A stretch of DNA of 10,303 bases from Sphingomonadales bacterium UBA7473 (lineage in GTDB: Bacteria > Pseudomonadota > Alphaproteobacteria > Sphingomonadales > Sphingomonadaceae): contig DLOX01000149.1 in the NCBI GenBank assembly GCA_002478575.1, positions 28,183-38,485 on the forward strand, written 5' to 3'. Below are positions 1 to 5,028 of this stretch, in pieces (position 1 is the first letter of the stretch; each line of letters begins with the position of its first letter). Made by a program: the position numbers and the translations under genes. The notes under the pieces were generated by a model. The model worked only from the letters and a program-made list of their open reading frames with translations. It had not been told where the DNA came from and did no database searches.

Positions 1-1
1 C

Positions 2-766
2 TTGCTCCATATGGCGGGGCAGCCCTTCATCCTGATCTCGCAATCGGGGAAGAGCCCAGACTTGATCCTGTCAGCCCAAGCGGCGCGGAAAGCCGGAGCG
101 ATTGTCATCGCGATTGTGAATGATGTGGCGTCTCCGCTGGCTGATGTTGCGGAATATGTGGTGCCACTCCATGCAGGGCCGGAAACCAGCGTTGCCGCGA
201 CCAAGAGCTTTATTGCTTCGCTGGCAGCCCTGTCCCATTTGGCCTCAGCTTGGGCGGACGATGCGGAGCTGGCGGCAACAGTTCAATCACTACCCAACCT
301 ATTGGCTAAGGCTTGGGCCTGCGATTGGTCAGCCGCTCTTCCCTCCCTGACGCCAGCCACCAGCCTCTTCACTTTGGGCCGAGGGCTAACGCTGGGGATC
401 GCTCAAGAGGCCGCGCTGAAATTCAAAGAAACAAGCGGCATCCATGCCGAGGCTTTCAGCATTGCCGAAGTCGCGCACGGCCCCATGGCTTTGGCCAAGG
501 CAGGCTTCCCGCTGCTCATCTTCCCGCCGCTCGATGCTGCGCGGCAGGGATTGGATGTCATCGTGCAACGCCTTGCAGATCGAGGCGCAGTGCCCTTGAT
601 TGCGGGCGAGACGTCTACCCTTCCACTGCCCACCGGGCTTCATCCCGTGACTGGACCAATTGCTATGGTTCAGTGCTTCTATGGCCTCGTGAATGCTGTG
701 GCGCTTGCCCGCGGCTATGATCCGGATCATCCGCCTTTGCTCTCCAAAGTGACCGAAACACGATGA
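2..766 (+). CDS. nagB-II: SIS-domain glucosamine-6-phosphate deaminase (NagB-II/AgaS type), 5' truncated
   Basis: This is the C-terminal 254 codons of a double-SIS sugar isomerase. The reading frame is open to the window edge, so the real start lies upstream, probably about 90 residues missing. The end of the first SIS half shows the phosphosugar-binding motif SQSGKSPD (residues 14-21 of this fragment) and AGPETSVAATK (58-68). The second half shows GRG (127-129), EAALKFKET (136-144), HAEAF (148-152) and HGP (159-161). The C-terminus, with PDHPP and KVTET, is typical of GlmS-like isomerases. Family knowledge: NagB-II proteins lack the glutaminase domain of GlmS and convert glucosamine-6-P to fructose-6-P plus ammonia in the cytosol. 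The absence of a glutaminase domain here cannot be seen because the 5' end is missing. The ATGA overlap with nagA strongly supports this role. An AgaS-like galactosamine-6-P role or a full GlmS are less likely alternatives. Confidence 0.85.
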   Translation: MLHMAGQPFILISQSGKSPDLILSAQAARKAGAIVIAIVNDVASPLADVAEYVVPLHAGPETSVAATKSFIASLAALSHLASAWADDAELAATVQSLPNLLAKAWACDWSAALPSLTPATSLFTLGRGLTLGIAQEAALKFKETSGIHAEAFSIAEVAHGPMALAKAGFPLLIFPPLDAARQGLDVIVQRLADRGAVPLIAGETSTLPLPTGLHPVTGPIAMVQCFYGLVNAVALARGYDPDHPPLLSKVTETR

Positions 767-1905
767 ACCGCTTTGCCCTTTCCGGTGCCCGCATATCGGG
801 CGAGCAAGGCTGGCTGGATGATCACAGCCTAATCGTGGAGAGCGCGCGGATCGTAGGGATTGTCCCAACGGCTGACCTGCCGAGTGACATTGAGGCCGTC
901 ACTCTATCAGGCGGCCACCTCATCCCAGGCTTTATCGACACTCAGGTCAATGGTGGCGGCGGAATCCTCTTCAACGATGCGCCAACCGTCGAAAGCATCG
1001 CGACCATGGCAACGGCGCACCGACGCTTCGGCACGACCGCGATGATGCCGACGCTGATCAGCGATGATCTAAGCAAAATCGCGCAAGCCATCGCAGCCGT
1101 CGATGCAGCCATTGAACAAGGCGTGCCCGGGATCATCGGCATTCACATCGAAGGGCCGTTTCTGAATAGAGCCAAGAAAGGCATCCATGATGCGGCGAAG
1201 TTCCGCACGCTGGATGACGACGCGATTGAGCTCTTGTCCTCGCTCCGCAACGGCAGAACCATTGTCACTTTGGCTCCGGAAGAAGCCCCCGCTGGTTCCA
1301 TCGCCAAACTGGCCGAGCGCGGCGTAATCGTCTCCGCTGCACATAGCATGGCAAGCTATGAAGTGATGGAGGCCGCCATCGCCGAGGGGCTCTCCGGCAT
1401 CACTCATCTCTTCAACGCGATGACACCATTGGCAAGCCGAGCGCCCGGTATGGTGGGCGCCGGCTTCGCGCATCCCCTGTTCGCTGGGATCATTGTCGAT
1501 GGCCATCATGTCCATGCCGGGGCGTTGAAGGCTGCCTATCGCGCCAAGGGGGCGGACGAGTTGATGCTGGTGACAGATGCCATGTCGACGGTTGGTTCCG
1601 CGCAGAAGAGCTTCATATTGGGCGGTCAGTTGATCACCGAGGCGGGTGGCGCCTTGCGCTCCGCCAATGGAACATTGGCAGGCTCGACCCTGAGTATGGA
1701 TCAGGCGCTGCACAATGCGGTTTCCATGATCGGCGTCGAATTGGCCAATGCCAGCCGCATGGCCAGCGGCACCCCTGCGCGGTTCCTAGGGCTAGAAGAT
1801 CGCGGGAGCTTGTCAGTGGGAGGCATCGCTGATCTTGTCCATATGGATGATGAAATGCAGGTGCGGGGCGTTTGGACCGCTGGCCAATCAAACCTCGACC
1901 GGTAA
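763..1905 (+). CDS. nagA: N-acetylglucosamine-6-phosphate deacetylase
   Basis: Amidohydrolase-superfamily enzyme of 380 residues, the usual NagA length. It removes acetate from GlcNAc-6-P in the cytosol to give GlcN-6-P for the preceding SIS enzyme. Visible signatures are PGFIDTQVNGGGG (residues 55-67), the metal-site glutamate E130 in HIEGPF, H194 in SAAHS, H215 in THLFNAM, the DGHH segment (246-249) that positions substrate, and the catalytic aspartate D272 in VTDAMS. These match the metal ligands and catalytic acid known for E. coli NagA. The ATG at 763 shares ATGA with the stop of the upstream gene, which fixes the start and suggests translational coupling. No clear Shine-Dalgarno precedes it. 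The 3' end overlaps the convergent kinase gene by 18 bp. All key residues are present, so the enzyme looks functional. Confidence 0.96.
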   Translation: MNRFALSGARISGEQGWLDDHSLIVESARIVGIVPTADLPSDIEAVTLSGGHLIPGFIDTQVNGGGGILFNDAPTVESIATMATAHRRFGTTAMMPTLISDDLSKIAQAIAAVDAAIEQGVPGIIGIHIEGPFLNRAKKGIHDAAKFRTLDDDAIELLSSLRNGRTIVTLAPEEAPAGSIAKLAERGVIVSAAHSMASYEVMEAAIAEGLSGITHLFNAMTPLASRAPGMVGAGFAHPLFAGIIVDGHHVHAGALKAAYRAKGADELMLVTDAMSTVGSAQKSFILGGQLITEAGGALRSANGTLAGSTLSMDQALHNAVSMIGVELANASRMASGTPARFLGLEDRGSLSVGGIADLVHMDDEMQVRGVWTAGQSNLDR

Positions 1906-2754
1906 CCCCGCCAAAATCAAAGCTCCATCCACCGCATCGCCCTTGGCCTCGGTCAGCTGCGCCACGATCCGCGCCCGCAACCATGGCTTTAGCCTTGGCG
2001 ACAAACCGCCCATTAGCACACAGCGCTGAGCGCCTCGCGCCATGATGGTTTCGATGAACTTTTCCACATGCCCCGCCGCGTCGCGAACGATGGAGACGGC
2101 AATCTCATCGCCATTTTCGGCATAGTCCATCACCAGCGGCGCAAAGCTCGCATAGTCCGCGGGCGTCGCTTCATCCATCCAGGCGATAACGCGGGGGATG
2201 GCATGATCATATTGGGAGGTGATGGCTTGGCTCAAGGGGCTTGGCCGCGTCCGCCCGTCCAAGGCTCTGAGCGCATGGCGGATGGCGCTCAGGCCCAAAG
2301 CAGCGCCGCTGCCTTCATCGGAAATGGGGAAGCCATAGCCGCCAATGCTGAAACTATCTTCACCCCGTTTGACCAGCGCCACGCTCCCAGTGCCAAGGAT
2401 CAAGATCGCGCCATCTTCGCCCCGATGGGCCCCGATATTGGCGATCATCGAATCGCTGGTGAAGTGAATGGAGGCAAAGGGAAAGGCCAAAGCCTGAACC
2501 TTGGATTTAATCCCCATGCGGTTGATCCCTGCGATCCCGGCACAGGCCTTGATCGTGGCGATTTGGGAGGCATCCAGCCCCGCCTCGTCCGTTGCTTGGG
2601 CGACAACGCCAAGCAAAGTGTCATGCAGCGAGTCCATCCCGACCCGGGTATTGGCAGGGCCGCCTTCGCCTTTCCCGAGCACAACGCCTGCCTCATCCGT
2701 CAGGCGACAGCGGGTCTTGCTGCCCCCTGCATCAATCCCCAGAAAATATGCCAT
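1888..2754 (-). CDS. nagK: BadF/BadG/BcrA/BcrD-family ATPase, probable N-acetylglucosamine kinase
   Basis: A 288-residue sugar kinase of the ASKHA fold. Visible motifs are phosphate-1 GIDAGGSKTR (6-15), the probable catalytic aspartate D101 in TSDSMIANIGAH, phosphate-2 GTGSVA (121-126), the DEGSGAALG segment (146-154) and the adenosine-site MGG (248-250). Length and motif order fit the GlcNAc kinase branch of the BadF family rather than the longer benzoyl-CoA reductase ATPases, which also bind an iron-sulfur cluster. Its placement beside nagA and the SIS deaminase gene supports phosphorylation of cytosolic GlcNAc to GlcNAc-6-P. Glucosamine kinase is the main alternative. The ATG at 2754 has a GAGG ribosome site 7 nt upstream (2762-2765) that overlaps the stop of the CoA lyase gene, so the two are probably one transcript. 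Its tail overlaps nagA. Confidence 0.88.
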   Translation of the reverse strand: MAYFLGIDAGGSKTRCRLTDEAGVVLGKGEGGPANTRVGMDSLHDTLLGVVAQATDEAGLDASQIATIKACAGIAGINRMGIKSKVQALAFPFASIHFTSDSMIANIGAHRGEDGAILILGTGSVALVKRGEDSFSIGGYGFPISDEGSGAALGLSAIRHALRALDGRTRPSPLSQAITSQYDHAIPRVIAWMDEATPADYASFAPLVMDYAENGDEIAVSIVRDAAGHVEKFIETIMARGAQRCVLMGGLSPRLKPWLRARIVAQLTEAKGDAVDGALILAGLPVEV

Positions 2755-2763
2755 TGCCCTGCC

Positions 2764-3582
2764 TCAGTTGCTGCCTGTCCGCGCCAACAGACGCATAGCC
2801 ATTTCCACATGCATCGTCTCTATCATTCGGTCACGAAATCGCTCTGCCCCGCCTGATGAGGCAGCAATCAACGCCTTGGCTTCTTCCACCTCAGCCTCGC
2901 TGGGGGACCATATCCGATTGGCGGCCTCGATCTGATTGGGGTGAATGAGGGTCTTGCCATCAAAGCCAAAGCGCCGCCCCTCAGCACATTCCGCCTCCAA
3001 GCCGCCCAAATCATCCAGTGCGTTATACACGCCATCGAGCGCCCAGACCCCGGCACCGCGCGCCGCAAGCACAATCATTTGCAGCGACAGCGCCAATCCG
3101 CTGCGCCCACTCCCCGGCGGGATGTGGAGATCATTGGCGAGATCATTGACGCCTGCGATCAGCCCCGCGACTTCCTCCGCCGCTGCAATCTCCTTTGCAG
3201 CAAACACGCCTTTGGGGGTTTCGATCATCGCGAGCACAGGCTTGCCAGTTTTCGCAGCAATCTCGGCCGCTTCGTCTGCCGTCTCCACTTTGGGATAGAC
3301 AACCAAATCGCAAGCCGAACCCCGCACCGCGATAATGTCTGCTATATGCGGCGCGGTGCCCTTGGCATTGATCCGGATCGCGCAGAGCTTGCCCGGAAAA
3401 CCGGCCTTTGCGGCCTCAACCGCTGCGGCTCGCGCTTCATCCTTCATGCCCGGCTTCACCGCATCTTCCAGATCAAGCATGATCAGGTCAGCATTCAGCC
3501 CCTTCGCCTTTTCAATCGCTCGTGGATTGGAGGCGGGAAGATAAAGCGCAGAGCGCGGCGGTAAGATCGAATTAAGCTCCAT
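2764..3582 (-). CDS. HpcH/HpaI aldolase family CoA ester lyase (CitE-like)
   Basis: A 272-residue TIM-barrel lyase of the CitE/malyl-CoA lyase group. From the ATG at 3582 it shows LDLEDAV near residues 36-42, an arginine in AIRIN (R70), the metal-binding glutamate in MIETP (E121), the metal-binding aspartate in GVNDL (D147) and KTLIHPNQI (210-218). Family members cleave or form 3-hydroxyacyl-CoA thioesters such as malyl-CoA, citramalyl-CoA or citryl-CoA using Mg2+. The specific substrate cannot be read from sequence. Citrate-lyase alpha and gamma partners are not present here, which argues against a true citrate lyase subunit. An in-frame TTG at 3618 would add 12 residues, but homology begins right after the ATG (the RSALYLPASNP strand), so I prefer the ATG. 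There is no clear ribosome site. It lies 9 bp upstream of the kinase gene. Confidence 0.87.
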   Translation of the reverse strand: MELNSILPPRSALYLPASNPRAIEKAKGLNADLIMLDLEDAVKPGMKDEARAAAVEAAKAGFPGKLCAIRINAKGTAPHIADIIAVRGSACDLVVYPKVETADEAAEIAAKTGKPVLAMIETPKGVFAAKEIAAAEEVAGLIAGVNDLANDLHIPPGSGRSGLALSLQMIVLAARGAGVWALDGVYNALDDLGGLEAECAEGRRFGFDGKTLIHPNQIEAANRIWSPSEAEVEEAKALIAASSGGAERFRDRMIETMHVEMAMRLLARTGSN

Positions 3583-3645
3583 CCGATTATGCTTGGCGAA
3601 TGATCGGCTTGTGGGCAATATGCTTCACGCTAACAGGAGGATTTG
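3583..3645. promoter_or_regulatory. 63-bp divergent intergenic region, presumed promoters for both directions
   Basis: This is the only non-coding gap in the window longer than 25 bp. It separates the leftward CoA lyase start from the rightward SPFH gene, so promoters for both should lie here or inside the flanking 5' ends. On the plus strand, TTGGCG (3593-3598) and CAATAT (3616-3621) are 17 bp apart and would give a leader of roughly 18 nt. The -10 box matches the consensus at only 3 of 6 positions, so this is a weak call. No operator-like inverted repeat was noticed. Confidence 0.35.
3635..3640 (+). promoter_or_regulatory. Strong Shine-Dalgarno AGGAGG for the SPFH gene
   Basis: A perfect AGGAGG lies 5 nt before the ATG at 3646. 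The adjacent in-frame TTG at 3643 would leave only 2 nt of spacing, so this site decides the start in favour of the ATG. Confidence 0.85.
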
Positions 3646-4560
3646 ATGGAATATTTTCTGATCGCGATTGCGGTTCTTGTCATCCTATTCGTGATGATGG
3701 GGATTACAGTGGTCCGCCAAGGCTTTGTGTATACGATCGAACGCTTTGGTCGCTTCACCCACGCCGCGCAGCCGGGCCTGACCCTGATCTTCCCCTTCAT
3801 CGATCGGGTGGGGCGCAAAGTGAATATGATGGAACAAGTGCTCGATATTCCAGGCCAGGAAATCATCACCAAGGATAATGCCATGGTCGGCGTGGACGCG
3901 GTGGTCTTCTTCCAAGTGCTTGATGCCGCCAAAGCCGCCTATGAAGTCAGCGATCTTTATGTGGCCATCATGCAGATCACGACGACCAATCTGCGCACTG
4001 TGATGGGCTCCATGGATTTGGACGAGACGCTCTCCAAGCGCGATGACATCAACGGTCGCCTGCTTTCGGTCGTTGATCATGCGACTTCGCCTTGGGGCGT
4101 GAAGATTACGCGGGTCGAAGTGAAAGACATTCGACCACCCGCCGACATTTCCAACGCGATGGCTCGCCAGATGAAGGCAGAGCGTGAAAAGCGCGCGCAG
4201 ATCCTTGAAGCAGAAGGCATGCGGGCCGCAGAAATCCTCCGCGCTGAGGGCGAAAAGCAAGGCGCGATCCTCCAAGCCGAGGGTCGCCGCGAAGCTGCCT
4301 TCCGCGACGCTGAAGCTCGCGAACGCGAAGCCGAAGCCGAAGCGAAAGCCACCACTATGGTCAGCGACGCTATCGCCTCATCGGGCACCCAAGCCCTCAA
4401 TTACTTCATCGCACAGAAATATACCGAAGCGGTCAGCCAATTCGCGACATCGCCCAATGCCAAGACCATCCTCTTCCCGGTTGAGGCAACTGCCCTCATC
4501 GGATCGCTGGGCGGCATTGGAGAGCTTGCTAAATCCGCCCTTAATCAGGATGGAAAATAA
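3646..4560 (+). CDS. qmcA: SPFH/band 7 domain membrane protein (QmcA/stomatin-like)
   Basis: A 304-residue membrane-anchored scaffold protein. Residues 2-22 form one hydrophobic N-terminal helix. The SPFH domain follows, with GFVYTIERFGRF (26-37), PGL and IFPFIDRV (43-55), LDIPGQEIITKDN (66-78), the conserved YEVSDLYVAI segment (99-108), LRTVMG (116-121) and GVKITRVEVKDI (151-162). Residues about 175-235 are an Ala/Glu/Arg-rich coiled coil with repeated AEG units, and the tail includes NAKTILFPVE (271-280). Family knowledge: these proteins form large ring or cage oligomers in the membrane and organise lipid domains or associate with proteases. A partner NfeD protein is usually encoded next door, as here, where the stop overlaps the next start (TAATG). 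The strong ribosome site suggests good expression. The cellular role in this organism is not known from sequence. Confidence 0.93.
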   Translation: MEYFLIAIAVLVILFVMMGITVVRQGFVYTIERFGRFTHAAQPGLTLIFPFIDRVGRKVNMMEQVLDIPGQEIITKDNAMVGVDAVVFFQVLDAAKAAYEVSDLYVAIMQITTTNLRTVMGSMDLDETLSKRDDINGRLLSVVDHATSPWGVKITRVEVKDIRPPADISNAMARQMKAEREKRAQILEAEGMRAAEILRAEGEKQGAILQAEGRREAAFRDAEAREREAEAEAKATTMVSDAIASSGTQALNYFIAQKYTEAVSQFATSPNAKTILFPVEATALIGSLGGIGELAKSALNQDGK

Positions 4561-5003
4561 TGGATTGGATCGCCACTCTTGAAACCCATTGGTTCTGGCT
4601 GACGCTGGGCCTTGTTCTTGGCGCGGCAGAGATTGTCGCCCCCGGCTTCTTCCTGATGTGGCTGGGGATGGCGGCTTTTGTGACGGGCATCATTGCCTGG
4701 GCGCTGCCCATCTCCATGCCCGCAGAAGTGATCATTTTTGCAGCGCTTGCGGTTGCGACCGTTTACGGCGCGCGCCGCTGGATGGTGCAAAACCCAATCA
4801 TCTCGTCAGACCCCCTGCTCAATGATCGCGGCGGGCGCATGGTCGGCGAAGTCGTCACCGTGATCGAAGCCATCGCCGAAGGCCAAGGCCGCGTCAAAGT
4901 CGGCGACAGCGTCTGGAGCGCCAAGGGACCGGAAACCCCCGTGGGAGCCAAAGTGCGGATTACCGGGGCACAGGGAAGTGTGCTGACGGTGGAAGGGGTT
5001 TAG
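4560..5003 (+). CDS. nfeD: NfeD family membrane protein (short form)
   Basis: A 147-residue short-form NfeD protein without the N-terminal ClpP-like protease domain of the long form. Hydrophobic segments at about 12-28, 30-50 and 56-72 give two or three membrane helices, including the characteristic AAEIVAPGFFLMWLG stretch (22-36). The soluble C-terminal part, about 90-147, with GGRMVGEVVTV, GRVKVGDSVW and VGAKVRITG, is the OB-fold domain. The ATG at 4560 overlaps the upstream stop (TAATG), and an AGGA at 4547-4550 sits 9 nt before it, so translation is probably coupled. NfeD proteins are genetic and physical partners of SPFH proteins, and the exact biochemical role is unsettled. No terminator-like hairpin follows it, so transcription may continue into the helicase gene 25 bp downstream. 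Confidence 0.92.
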   Translation: MDWIATLETHWFWLTLGLVLGAAEIVAPGFFLMWLGMAAFVTGIIAWALPISMPAEVIIFAALAVATVYGARRWMVQNPIISSDPLLNDRGGRMVGEVVTVIEAIAEGQGRVKVGDSVWSAKGPETPVGAKVRITGAQGSVLTVEGV

Positions 5004-5028
5004 GGGGAACTTAAATCAGGCTGCGCGG

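Noticed and set aside
2068..3564. Long open frames on the plus strand opposite nagK and the CoA lyase gene (262 and 207 codons)
   Set aside because: They are antisense shadows of high-GC genes with clear family motifs. Their translations are rich in Arg, Pro and Cys and show no domain.
3583..3618. In-frame TTG at 3618 as the start of the CoA lyase, and a CATAAT box at 3586-3591 as its -10 element
   Set aside because: The 12 extra residues do not fit the family start and have no ribosome site. The CATAAT lies only 3 nt before the ATG, with no -35 at proper spacing.
5004..5028. Attachment site or direct repeat marking insertion of the helicase gene
   Set aside because: No matching repeat was found by eye between this 25-bp junction and the 9-bp junction at 7729-7737, and no integrase, transposase or tRNA is nearby.
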